Part shown: positions 6,878 to 14,348 of the stretch, piece by piece
Numbering within the stretch: the first letter of the stretch is position 1
How the letters are laid out: each line of letters opens with the position of its first letter
NCBI GenBank assembly: GCA_031285105.1
Contig: JAITWV010000371.1
Span: 1-16,022 of the forward strand
Origin: Streptococcaceae bacterium
Lineage (GTDB): Bacteria; Bacillota; Bacilli; Lactobacillales; Streptococcaceae
DNA length: 16,022 nucleotides
Direction of reading: 5' to 3'
The notes under the pieces: generated by a model
What the model saw: the letters and a program-made list of their open reading frames with translations, nothing else
Told to the model about the DNA's origin: nothing
The model's database searches: none
Translations under genes and position numbers: made by a program

Positions 6878-7786
6878 TTATGTCGCACGAGTAGTTATTT
6901 CTTGATGTGCTAACAAATCAAAAATTCCTTCAATTGTTCGTTTTTCATCTTGTCTATTTATATTTTTTGAGCGCTTACGATACTGCATAGGATTTTCATT
7001 ATTCATTTGCTTAAATGCTCTAGAAAATGCCACCAAGCTTGCAAAACCACTATCAAAAGCAATTTGTTCAATTGTTTTGTCTGTCGTAATCAATAATTGT
7101 GAAGCTTTATTGATTTTCAATGATAAAAGCCAGTTTTTTAAGTTCATTCCCATATCTTTAGAAAATGTTCGCGACAAATGACTACGGTTAACATTTAACT
7201 CATCTGCAATCATCTGAACACTTGCTGATTGAGGGAGTTGTTGTTGAACATAATCAATTGTTTTTCTAGTGAGTTCAGATACTTTACTACTTGTATTCAT
7301 CTTTATTTGTTTTTCTTGAAGAAGTAAAGATAGTATTTTATAGATATTTTGATTTAATAACACTTCTTCTTCAAATGTTTCATTTGTCAAATTCAAACAA
7401 TTTTTGATAATTTTTGCATAGTTATTTGCTTTTTGATTAGATAAAACATATTGATTATTGGAAAAGATAGAGTGATTGATGATTTGCTTGCTTGTTTTTC
7501 CTCCAAAACCAATCCATGCATAGACCCAAGGATTTTGTTTATCTGCTTGATAAAAAGTCAATTCATCTGGTCGAATCAAAAAAAGATCTCCCGCTTTTAA
7601 AGGAAACATTTGATTTTTAACATAATAAACACCTTTTCCATCTAGGACAATATGTAAAATAAAATGATTTCTACTGCTTGGTCCAAAAGCGTGCATTGGT
7701 AAGGTTTTGGAAAATCCACAAAAAGTAAAATATAAATCACTTTGTAAGAAATATTGATTCTTATGATTAAAAATTGCTTGTTCCAT
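6878..7786 (-). CDS. AraC-family transcriptional regulator of the galactose operon
   Basis: 302 residues. The N-terminal half is a cupin-like sugar-binding domain: 'GPSSRNHFILHIVLDGKGVYYV...LKAGDLFLIRPDELTFYQAD', roughly residues 35-85. The last ~110 residues form the double helix-turn-helix of the family: 'ASVQMIADELNVNRSHLSRTFSKDMGMNLKNWLL' then 'IEQIAFDSGFASLVAFSRAFKQMNNENPMQYRK'. This layout is that of the MsmR/RafR type, activators of sugar operons in Lactobacillales (family knowledge). I use ATG 7786, six bases after GAGG (7793-7796). The frame extends upstream to GTG 7798 but that codon has no ribosome binding site. It is divergent from galK, and a pair of direct repeats 21 bp apart lies in the shared promoter region, so it probably activates galK-galM-galT. 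The effector, perhaps galactose or an alpha-galactoside, is inferred from context. Confidence 0.9.
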   Translation of the reverse strand: MEQAIFNHKNQYFLQSDLYFTFCGFSKTLPMHAFGPSSRNHFILHIVLDGKGVYYVKNQMFPLKAGDLFLIRPDELTFYQADKQNPWVYAWIGFGGKTSKQIINHSIFSNNQYVLSNQKANNYAKIIKNCLNLTNETFEEEVLLNQNIYKILSLLLQEKQIKMNTSSKVSELTRKTIDYVQQQLPQSASVQMIADELNVNRSHLSRTFSKDMGMNLKNWLLSLKINKASQLLITTDKTIEQIAFDSGFASLVAFSRAFKQMNNENPMQYRKRSKNINRQDEKRTIEGIFDLLAHQEITTRAT

Positions 7787-7811
7787 CACAGACCTCACTA
7801 GTTTTTTGACT

Positions 7812-7820
7812 ATTTTACCA
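7812..7820 (-). promoter_or_regulatory. Extended -10 promoter element of the araC-type gene
   Basis: On the - strand TGGTAAAAT is an extended -10 (TGnTAAAAT). No convincing -35 is seen at 17 bp. The predicted leader is short, about 20 bases before the GAGG site and ATG at 7786. Confidence 0.45.
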
Positions 7821-7829
7821 TAAAAAAGA

Positions 7830-7860
7830 GCACAAAATGTTAAAAAAAGGTCACAAATTT
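7830..7860. promoter_or_regulatory. Probable AraC-type binding site: two direct repeats 21 bp apart
   Basis: CACAAA occurs at 7831-7836 and again at 7852-7857, in the extended context Gn(G/T)CACAAA(A/T)T. The exact 21-bp step, two helical turns, is the signature of AraC/XylS-family half-sites. The downstream half-site abuts the weak -35 of galK, the position from which such proteins recruit RNA polymerase. An A-rich tract lies between the halves, so chance similarity must be kept in mind. Confidence 0.55.
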
Positions 7861-7889
7861 GGAATTATTGAAAACGATTTCGGTATAAA
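7859..7889 (+). promoter_or_regulatory. Probable galK promoter with a poor -35
   Basis: TATAAA (7884-7889) is a good -10 box. The nearest -35 candidate is TTGGAA (7859-7864) at an over-long spacing of 19 bp. Weak intrinsic strength plus an AraC-type site touching the -35 fits an activator-dependent promoter. Confidence 0.5.
7869..7882 (+). promoter_or_regulatory. cre site (CcpA catabolite repression) in the galK promoter
   Basis: TGAAAACGATTTCG matches the cre consensus TGWAANCGNTNWCA at 13 of 14 positions, missing only the last base. It lies between the -35 and -10 of galK, where CcpA-HPr(Ser-P) would block the polymerase when a preferred sugar is present. Confidence 0.72.
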
Positions 7890-7919
7890 ATAGAAGAAAA
7901 AAGTAAAAGGGGTACTCTT

Positions 7920-9083
7920 ATGTATTTAGAAAAAACAACACAATCATTTGAAGAGGTGTTTGGAAAGAAATCAACAAAAAATTTTTTCTCACCTGGGCGT
8001 ATTAATTTAATTGGTGAGCATACGGATTATAATGGAGGTCATGTTTTTCCAGCAAGTATTACAATTGGCACATATGCAGTAGCCGCAAAACGTGAAGATA
8101 ATCTTATGAAGGTTTATTCCCTTAATTTTGAAAAAGTAGGCGTTATCACATTTAGTTTAGATGACTTGACATACAAAAAAGAAGATGACTGGGCAAATTA
8201 TATTAAAGGCTATGTTTTGAAACTAAAAGAATCAGGTTATCTGATTGATTCAGGTTTAGAGATGGTGATTTTTGGAAATATTCCAAACGGTGCAGGTCTT
8301 TCGTCTAGTGCATCTGTAGAAATGTTGGCAGGAGTTGTCTTTAAAGAATTTTTCGATTTAGATTTACCGACATTAGATATGGTTAAATTAGGAAAATTGG
8401 TTGAAAATGAATACATCGGTGTAAACTCAGGCATTATGGATCAATTGGCAATTGCTTTTGGAGAAGTGGATAAGGCGATTTATTTAGATACAAACACATT
8501 GACTTATGAAATGGTACCAGCAGCTTTTGGAGAACATGTGATTGTTATTATGAACACCAATAAACGTCGTGAACTTGCGGACTCAAAATACAATGAACGC
8601 CGTGCTGAATGTGAAAAAGCCTTATCGATTCTACAAACAAAATTAGATATTCAAAGTCTTGGTGAATTATCATCAGAAGAATTCGATGCACAAAAAGAAA
8701 TAATTGGGGACGCTACTTTAATCAGACGTGCCAAACATGCAGTTTATGAAAATGAGCGTACACAATTAGCTGTAAAAGCATTAAAAGAGGGTAATTTGGA
8801 GGCATTTGGTCAATTATTAAATGCTTCTCATCAATCATTAAAAGAAGATTATGAAGTAACTGGGATTGAACTGGATACTTTGGCAGAAGTTGCACAAAAA
8901 GTCGATGGAGTCGTTGGAGCGCGTATGACTGGTGCAGGTTTTGGTGGTTGTGCAATTGCTTTGGTTAGAAATGATGCAGTTGATACGCTTAAGGAAATAG
9001 TTGGAAAAACATATCAAGAAGTTACCGGATTAACAGCTGATTTTTATGTTGCTCAAATTGGTCGAGGGGCTGGAAAACTATAA
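7920..9083 (+). CDS. galK: Galactokinase
   Basis: Phosphorylates alpha-D-galactose at C1 with ATP, the first committed Leloir step, in the cytoplasm. At 387 residues it has the normal length. Visible signatures are the galactokinase motif 'GRINLIGEHTDYNGG' (26-40), the GHMP-kinase ATP loop 'PNGAGLSSSASVE' (122-134), the catalytic aspartate region 'NSGIMDQLAIAFG' with D174, and the C-terminal GHMP motif 'ARMTGAGFGGCAIALV' (about 334-349). AAAGGGG (7906-7912) lies seven bases before the ATG. It is the first gene of the operon, and its stop codon shares one base with the galM start (TAATG), so the two are translationally coupled. Expression is probably controlled by the divergent AraC-type protein and by CcpA through the sites in front of it. 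Identification is secure. Confidence 0.97.
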   Translation: MYLEKTTQSFEEVFGKKSTKNFFSPGRINLIGEHTDYNGGHVFPASITIGTYAVAAKREDNLMKVYSLNFEKVGVITFSLDDLTYKKEDDWANYIKGYVLKLKESGYLIDSGLEMVIFGNIPNGAGLSSSASVEMLAGVVFKEFFDLDLPTLDMVKLGKLVENEYIGVNSGIMDQLAIAFGEVDKAIYLDTNTLTYEMVPAAFGEHVIVIMNTNKRRELADSKYNERRAECEKALSILQTKLDIQSLGELSSEEFDAQKEIIGDATLIRRAKHAVYENERTQLAVKALKEGNLEAFGQLLNASHQSLKEDYEVTGIELDTLAEVAQKVDGVVGARMTGAGFGGCAIALVRNDAVDTLKEIVGKTYQEVTGLTADFYVAQIGRGAGKL

Positions 9084-10102
9084 TGAAAATAACAAAAAAA
9101 GATTTTGGTTTGGGTTATACGCTTATCGAAATTGAAAATGATAATGGCGTAAAACTCAGAGTTTCAGATTTAGGTGCTAGAATTGTTGGTCTTTTGATTC
9201 CAGGAGAAAAAACACGTGATTTAGTAGTTGGCTTTGATAATGCTCAAGAATATATTCAAAAGGATTTATATGTAGGCGCAACAATTGGAAGAACGGCTGG
9301 AAGACTAATCGGTGGTAATTTTAAAATTAATGAAACAATTTATCAAGCAGATGTGAATGAACACACAGGAAATACACTTCATGGGGCAAACGGATTTATT
9401 TCAGATAAATGGACTTTTTCAATTAAAAATAATGAAGTTGTTTTCACACATACAAGTCCTGACGGTGAATATGGTTATCCAGGAAATTTATCTGTTGAAG
9501 TAAAATACACTTTGAATAATGACAATATTTGGAGTGTGGAGTATCAAGCAAAAACTGATAAAGATACGTTATTTAATCCAACGAATCATGTTTATTTTAA
9601 TTTAACAGGAAATGTTGAAAACACAATCAATGAACATATGTTAATGATTGATGCAGATGAATTTCTTCCTTTATCACAACATTCAACACCAATTGGCATT
9701 AAGGAAAAAGTAAAAGAAACTGTCTTTGATTTTCGTCAACCAAAAAGATTGTCAGAAGTATTTGCAAGTGATTTTCCACAAAAAAAATTAGTTGATGGCA
9801 TTGATCACCCATTTTTATTGAATAAAACAAAAAATAAACTAGATGCAGCACTATTTCTTCCAAAAGAAAACATATCAATTGAAGTAACAACAAGTGAACC
9901 AGCAGTAATTATCTATACCGCAAATGGTTGGCCTGATGGGTTAGATGTGCGTGGACAATCCTCAGTAAAACACAGTTCGATTACGTTTGAAACACAAGTT
10001 GCCCCGGGAGCAGTAGAATTTCCAGAGCTAAAATTAGGTACAATCATCTTAAAAGCGAATGAAACTTATACGTCAAAAACAGACTATAAGATAAAATTTT
10101 AA
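9083..10102 (+). CDS. galM: Aldose 1-epimerase (mutarotase)
   Basis: Interconverts beta- and alpha-D-galactose, supplying the alpha anomer that galactokinase needs. At 339 residues it is the usual size for the Lactococcus-type enzyme. The catalytic residues of that enzyme are all in place: H100 in 'GNTLHGANGF', H169 in 'NPTNHVYFNLTG' and E303 in 'FETQVAPGAVEFPELKLG' (family numbering H96, H170, E304 in L. lactis GalM). Substrate-binding 'GIDHPFLL' (239-246) is present too. There is no signal peptide, so it is cytoplasmic. The gene starts on the last base of the galK stop codon and is followed by galT after 11 bases. It may accept glucose as well, as relatives do. Confidence 0.96.
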   Translation: MKITKKDFGLGYTLIEIENDNGVKLRVSDLGARIVGLLIPGEKTRDLVVGFDNAQEYIQKDLYVGATIGRTAGRLIGGNFKINETIYQADVNEHTGNTLHGANGFISDKWTFSIKNNEVVFTHTSPDGEYGYPGNLSVEVKYTLNNDNIWSVEYQAKTDKDTLFNPTNHVYFNLTGNVENTINEHMLMIDADEFLPLSQHSTPIGIKEKVKETVFDFRQPKRLSEVFASDFPQKKLVDGIDHPFLLNKTKNKLDAALFLPKENISIEVTTSEPAVIIYTANGWPDGLDVRGQSSVKHSSITFETQVAPGAVEFPELKLGTIILKANETYTSKTDYKIKF

Positions 10103-10113
10103 GGAGCAAAATA

Positions 10114-11607
10114 ATGAAAATAAGTCAAGCAGTACATGATTTTGTTCAACTTGCGATAAAAATGGAAACTTTTGCTTTAATGGATAGAGTGTATCTTGAA
10201 AATAGAGTATTAGCATTAATCGGTGAAGATTCAATGCAAAAAATAAGTCAAACTTCCTCAAAAGATTCTTTAGAAATTCTAGATATTTTGGTCGACACTG
10301 CAAGGAAAAATAAAAAATTTGAAACAATTACTCAGCAAGAAATTTTTGAAGCACAATTAATGGATCTTTTGACACCTGTACCTAGTCAAGTGAATCAAAC
10401 ATTCCACGAATTAGCAAAAGAAGATAGCAAACAAGCTACAAACTATTTTCATAATTTAGGCAAACAGACGAATTATATTCAAACTAGAGCGGTAAAAAAA
10501 AATATTCATTACTTGCATGAAACAAAATATGGTGAGATTGAAATTACAATTAACTTATCAAAACCAGAAAAAGACCCAAGAGAAATAGCAAAAGCAAAAT
10601 TAATCAAAGAAAATGATTATCCAATTTGTCAATTATGTATGGAAAATGAAGGTTATTTAGGTAGAATGAATCATCCAGATAGAAGCAATCACCGTATTAT
10701 TCGTTTAAACTTAAATAATGAGCAATGGGGATTTCAATATTCCCCTTATGCTTATTTTAACGAACATTCCATTATTTTGAACACAAAGCATATTCCAATG
10801 AAAATTGATGAACGAACGTTTCGCAATCTATTTGCTTTTGTTGAACAATTTCCGCATTATACTGTCGGCTCAAATGCAGACTTGCCAATTGTTGGAGGCT
10901 CAATTTTGACACACGACCATTATCAATCAGGCAATCATGAATTTCCAATGGCAAAGGCAACTATTCGTAAAGTCATTCATCTATCTGATTTCCCACAGAT
11001 ACATGCAGGTATTTTAAATTGGCCAATGAGCGTGTTACGTTTACAAAGTGAGAAAAAGGAAGACTTGGTAAAGGCAAGTTTATTTGTTTTAAGTAAATGG
11101 AAAAATTATTCAGATGAGCGTGTACAAATTGTTGCAAAGACAAACGATGGAATTGAGCATCACACGATAACTCCAATTGTTAGAAGGCGTAATCACTTAT
11201 ATGAAATCGATTTAGTTTTACGTGATAATAATGTAAGTGATGAACATCCAGATGGTATTTTTCATCCTCACAAAGAAGTACAACATATTAAGCAAGAAAA
11301 TATTGGTCTTATTGAAGTTATGGGACTAGCTATTTTGCCACCAAGATTAAAGACAGAACTAAGAGAAGTTGAAAATTATTTATTAGAAAATGAAAACACA
11401 ATTTCACCGATTCATTTATCATGGGCACAAGAAATAAAAGAAAAAAATGAAATCACCTCACAAAATGTCCGCTCGATTGTTGAAAAGAATGTTGGTGAAA
11501 AGTTTCTACAAGTTTTATCTCATGCAGGTGTCTTTAAGGATACGAATGAAGGACACCTTTCATTTGAGCGATTTATTTATTTTTTAAACGAAGCAAACAT
11601 AAAATAA
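10114..11607 (+). CDS. galT: UDP-glucose--hexose-1-phosphate uridylyltransferase, class II
   Basis: Exchanges UMP between UDP-glucose and galactose-1-phosphate, giving UDP-galactose and glucose-1-phosphate. The 497-residue length and sequence are those of the class II GalT of Firmicutes, not the ~350-residue enterobacterial type. The active-site segment is 'GGSILTHDHYQSGNHEFPM' (261-279), with the histidines at 267 and 269 placed for the UMP-enzyme intermediate. 'PICQLCMENEGYLGR' (170-184) and 'NEHSIILNTKHIPM' (216-229) are further family marks. The ribosome binding site AAGGAG overlaps the galM stop codon (TAAGGAG), showing tight operon organisation. The partner epimerase galE is not next in the operon but lies about 1.7 kb downstream, beyond two other genes and a palindromic repeat. 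Confidence 0.97.
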   Translation: MKISQAVHDFVQLAIKMETFALMDRVYLENRVLALIGEDSMQKISQTSSKDSLEILDILVDTARKNKKFETITQQEIFEAQLMDLLTPVPSQVNQTFHELAKEDSKQATNYFHNLGKQTNYIQTRAVKKNIHYLHETKYGEIEITINLSKPEKDPREIAKAKLIKENDYPICQLCMENEGYLGRMNHPDRSNHRIIRLNLNNEQWGFQYSPYAYFNEHSIILNTKHIPMKIDERTFRNLFAFVEQFPHYTVGSNADLPIVGGSILTHDHYQSGNHEFPMAKATIRKVIHLSDFPQIHAGILNWPMSVLRLQSEKKEDLVKASLFVLSKWKNYSDERVQIVAKTNDGIEHHTITPIVRRRNHLYEIDLVLRDNNVSDEHPDGIFHPHKEVQHIKQENIGLIEVMGLAILPPRLKTELREVENYLLENENTISPIHLSWAQEIKEKNEITSQNVRSIVEKNVGEKFLQVLSHAGVFKDTNEGHLSFERFIYFLNEANIK

Positions 11608-11624
11608 GAGGAGAAAAAGAAAAG

Positions 11625-12275
11625 ATGAAAAAAGTAGAAACAATTCTTAAACTAAAGGCTGCAGGTGTGATTGTTGTTGTACGTGCAGATAGTGCAAAAG
11701 ACGCAATCTTAGCAAGTGAATCACTGATTGAAGGTGGATTAAGAGGAATTGAAATAGCTTTTACAACCCCAAATGCAATTCAAGCAATCACTCATTTGGC
11801 ACAAAAGTATAAAGATGATCCAGAAGTAGTGATAGGAGCTGGAACCGTTCTTGATGAAAGTTCAGTTGTAGCGGCAATTCAGGCAGGTTCTTCTTTTGTT
11901 GTTAGCCCTTGTTTTAACAAAGAAAGTGCAAAAGTATGTAATTTATATCAAATTCCATACTTGCCAGGATGTTTAACCCCAACTGAAATTCGCGAGGCAT
12001 TGGTATATGGTGCAGATATTATAAAACTATTCCCAGGAAGCGCATTTTCACCAAATTATATTTCAAATATAAAAGCACCTCTTCCACAAGTAAACATTAT
12101 GCCAACAGGTGGGGTGAATCTTGAAAATATGCACGAATGGTTTGAGTCAGGTGTCTTTGCTGTAGGAATTGGTGGAGACTTGATGAAGCCCCTTGCAAAA
12201 AGAGATTTTGAAGGAATAAAAGAAAAAGCGAAAAAATATAAAGAAAAATTAATGCAAATTCAATCCCAAAATTAA
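11625..12275 (+). CDS. eda: KDPG/KHG-type aldolase (2-dehydro-3-deoxy-phosphogluconate or -galactonate aldolase)
   Basis: A class I aldolase of 216 residues that would split a 2-keto-3-deoxy-6-phospho sugar acid into pyruvate and glyceraldehyde-3-phosphate. Family landmarks are present: catalytic glutamate E43 in 'RGIEIAFTTPNA', the phosphate/pyruvate loop 'GAGTVLDESS' (71-80), 'SPCFN' (94-98), 'PYLPGCLTPTEI' (111-122), and the Schiff-base lysine K134 in 'DIIKLFPGSAFSP'. 'MPTGGV' near 165 binds the phosphate end. GAGGAG (11608-11613) starts right after the galT stop codon, so it belongs to the galactose operon. That setting makes 6-phospho-2-keto-3-deoxygalactonate a possible substrate. No dehydratase, sugar-acid dehydrogenase or KDG kinase is in the window, so the supplying pathway is unseen. 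Family certain; substrate and gene symbol uncertain. Confidence 0.88.
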   Translation: MKKVETILKLKAAGVIVVVRADSAKDAILASESLIEGGLRGIEIAFTTPNAIQAITHLAQKYKDDPEVVIGAGTVLDESSVVAAIQAGSSFVVSPCFNKESAKVCNLYQIPYLPGCLTPTEIREALVYGADIIKLFPGSAFSPNYISNIKAPLPQVNIMPTGGVNLENMHEWFESGVFAVGIGGDLMKPLAKRDFEGIKEKAKKYKEKLMQIQSQN

Positions 12276-12295
12276 GTAAATAATGGAGAGATTAT

Positions 12296-13102
12296 ATGAT
12301 TACAGTAAGATTACTCAATGAACAAAAAGAAACAATTAACGAACATCATCATTTAAAAGAAGCTTATCTTGCTTATAAAAATCGCTCTTATAACGAAGGA
12401 GAAATTATTCAAATTGAGTCAGATAAAAAAGATACATTTATCTGGGTTCAAGTAGATTCTAGCCTTTGTCCAAGTTTGATTTATATGAAAAATAAAATAT
12501 TTGAATTTCCTATTTTATTTGATCATCAGATGAAGCAAGCTTATCCACCATCACTTTTTACAGGAGAAGACCACTATATTCGAGCTTTTACAGCAAGTGA
12601 TGAAGAAATTTATGCTTACCGTAATTTATCTTTAAATCCACATGATCAAAAACATGAAACAGGTGCTTATCCTCATGCCTATGCCAATGTCGAAACAAGA
12701 AACGATTCAACATTTTTTGCAAGAAATGCAATTGATGGTATAATTGCAAATGAAAATCATGGTCCTTATCCCTATCAATCGTGGGGAATTAATCAACAAA
12801 AAGATGCACAAATTACAATTGACTTTGGACGAGAAGTTGAAGTTGATAAATTAGCAATTGTTCTTCGAGGAGATTATCCACATGATAGTTATTGGAAACA
12901 AGCAACAATTGAATTTTCAGATGAAACTACACATCTTATTGAATTAACAAATGCACTAGACAGACAGTATTTTTCATTTACACCAAAGAAAACAAGTAGA
13001 ATTACAATGAAAAATTTAATCAAACATGAAGATGAATCTCCTTTTCCAGCATTAACGCAATTGGAAGTATATGGAAAAGAAATGAAAGATACTCTAAACT
13101 AG
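12296..13102 (+). CDS. Unrecognised protein with a C-terminal galactose-binding-like (discoidin, F5/8 C) domain
   Basis: 268 residues with no signal peptide or membrane segment, hence cytoplasmic. Residues ~1-110 look like a small beta-rich domain (MITVRLLNEQKETI...; 'GEIIQIESDKKDTFIWVQVDSSL'). Residues ~125-262 have the shape of a discoidin/carbohydrate-binding jelly roll: 'YPHAYANVETRNDSTFFARNAIDGI' at the front edge, 'SWGINQQKDAQITIDFGREVEVDKLAIVLRGDYPHDSYWKQATIEFSD' in the core and the closing strand 'ALTQLEVYG'. Such domains are normally secreted or cell-surface, so the cytoplasmic form is odd. It is 20 bases after the aldolase gene and in the same operon, which suggests a role in sensing, binding or processing a sugar linked to galactose metabolism. 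No catalytic motif was recognised. The stop codon TAG lies at the very edge of the palindromic repeat that follows. Confidence 0.72.
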   Translation: MITVRLLNEQKETINEHHHLKEAYLAYKNRSYNEGEIIQIESDKKDTFIWVQVDSSLCPSLIYMKNKIFEFPILFDHQMKQAYPPSLFTGEDHYIRAFTASDEEIYAYRNLSLNPHDQKHETGAYPHAYANVETRNDSTFFARNAIDGIIANENHGPYPYQSWGINQQKDAQITIDFGREVEVDKLAIVLRGDYPHDSYWKQATIEFSDETTHLIELTNALDRQYFSFTPKKTSRITMKNLIKHEDESPFPALTQLEVYGKEMKDTLN

Positions 13103-13260
13103 GGTGTGTCATAAAATTATTAAAACAATAAATTCGAGCTACTTTTTCCATATTTTTCGTTAAAATTTTCAACTTATGAACCACATAAGCTGAAAATTTT
13201 GCCTCGAATATGAAAAGAGTAGCTCAGATTTGTTAGAAATAATAGTTTTTAGACACACCT
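13102..13260. repeat. MITE-like palindromic element, ~159 bp, flanked by TA
   Basis: The ends are inverted copies: GGGTGTGTC (13102-13110) and GACACACCT (13252-13260). Almost the whole length pairs. The core AAAATTTTCAACTTATG (13162-13178) matches 13184-13200 at 16 of 17 positions around a 5-base loop. The arm GAGCTACT...CATATT (13136-13154) pairs with 13207-13225 at about 17 of 19, and the outer arms pair more loosely. TA stands on both sides (13100-13101 and 13261-13262), as after IS630- or IS427-type insertion. No coding capacity. Comparable in form to pneumococcal RUP elements (inference). As RNA it would fold into a long hairpin between the galactose operon and galE and might end transcription, although no T tract follows it. 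Confidence 0.65.
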
Positions 13261-13305
13261 TAGAAAGTATGAAAAGAATTCAAAAAAAGAAAAAGGAGTT
13301 TTTTT

Positions 13306-14295
13306 ATGACAGTACTTATATTAGGTGGTGCAGGTTATATTGGTTCACATGCAGTAGACCAATTAATCAATCAGGGATATGATGTTGCAGTAATTGATAA
13401 TTTATTGACAGGACATAGGAAATCCGTTCATCCTCAAGCAAGATTTTACGAAGGGGATATCCGTGACAAAGCTTTTATGCGTAGTGTGTTCAAACAAGAA
13501 ACAATTGAAGGAATTATGCATTTTGCTGCTTTTTCCTTAGTTGGTGAATCAATGGAATTTCCCTTAAGTTATTTTAATAATAATGTCTATGGGGCACAGA
13601 TAACCTTAGAGGTAATGGAAGAATTCGGTGTACGTAATATTGTCTTTTCATCAACAGCAGCTACTTTTGGTATTCCTAAAGAAGTACCTATTAAAGAAAC
13701 AACAGCAACCCATCCGATTAATCCATATGGTGAGTCAAAATTAATGATGGAAAAGATGATGAAATGGCAAGCACAAACTGGAAAAATGAATTATGTTGCT
13801 TTGCGTTATTTTAACGTTGCAGGAGCCAAAGAAGACGGAACAATTGGAGAAGCACACACTTGTGAAACTCATCTAATTCCAATTATTCTTCAAGTTGCTT
13901 TAGGTCAGCGTAAAGAATTAACAATTTATGGCAATGATTATAATACGCCAGATGGCACCAATATTCGTGATTATATTCATGTGACAGATTTAATTAATGC
14001 GCATATTTTGGCTTTAGATTATCTGAAAAATGGAGGAAAAAGCGATGTTTTCAACTTAGGTTCAGCCAGTGGTTTTTCTAATTTAGAAATGCTTGAAGCT
14101 GCAAGAGCTGTTACTGGTCATCCAATCCCAACTCAATTTGGTGATAGACGACCAGGAGACCCAGATATTTTGATTGCATCAAGTCAAAAAGCAAAAGAAA
14201 TTCTTGGATGGCAAGCAGAATATACCTCAATCAAAGAAATTATTGCAAGTGCGTGGAAATGGCATCAATCTTATCCAAATGGTTATACACAGTAG
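13306..14295 (+). CDS. galE: UDP-glucose 4-epimerase
   Basis: Interconverts UDP-galactose and UDP-glucose, regenerating the UDP-glucose used by GalT and supplying UDP-galactose for cell-wall polymers. 329 residues, normal for the short-chain-dehydrogenase-type epimerase. It has the NAD-binding 'GGAGYIGSH' (7-15), the adenine-ribose aspartate in 'VIDNLLTGH' (29-37), the catalytic serine/threonine segment 'FSSTAATFG' (114-122), Y141 and K145 in 'NPYGESK', and 'RYFNVAGA' for UDP-sugar binding. AAAGGAG (13292-13298) precedes the ATG by seven bases. It is separated from galK-galM-galT by two genes and a palindromic element, and I see no convincing promoter in the 45 bases between that element and the start. 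Transcription may therefore come from the operon or from within the element. It ends before a strong terminator. Confidence 0.96.
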   Translation: MTVLILGGAGYIGSHAVDQLINQGYDVAVIDNLLTGHRKSVHPQARFYEGDIRDKAFMRSVFKQETIEGIMHFAAFSLVGESMEFPLSYFNNNVYGAQITLEVMEEFGVRNIVFSSTAATFGIPKEVPIKETTATHPINPYGESKLMMEKMMKWQAQTGKMNYVALRYFNVAGAKEDGTIGEAHTCETHLIPIILQVALGQRKELTIYGNDYNTPDGTNIRDYIHVTDLINAHILALDYLKNGGKSDVFNLGSASGFSNLEMLEAARAVTGHPIPTQFGDRRPGDPDILIASSQKAKEILGWQAEYTSIKEIIASAWKWHQSYPNGYTQ

Positions 14296-14348
14296 ATAGT
14301 CTCTGAGATTAATTACTTTGTTAAACACCACGAAATTCCTCAAACTTT

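Noticed and set aside
12296..13102. The 268-residue protein as a secreted lectin or sialidase-type enzyme
   Set aside because: No signal peptide, lipobox or sialidase Asp-box motifs were found, and the ribosome binding site fixes the start at 12296.
13102..13260. The palindrome as a riboswitch, T-box or CRISPR-like repeat
   Set aside because: It is a single near-perfect inverted repeat with no conserved leader motifs, no T-box sequence and no spacer-repeat periodicity.
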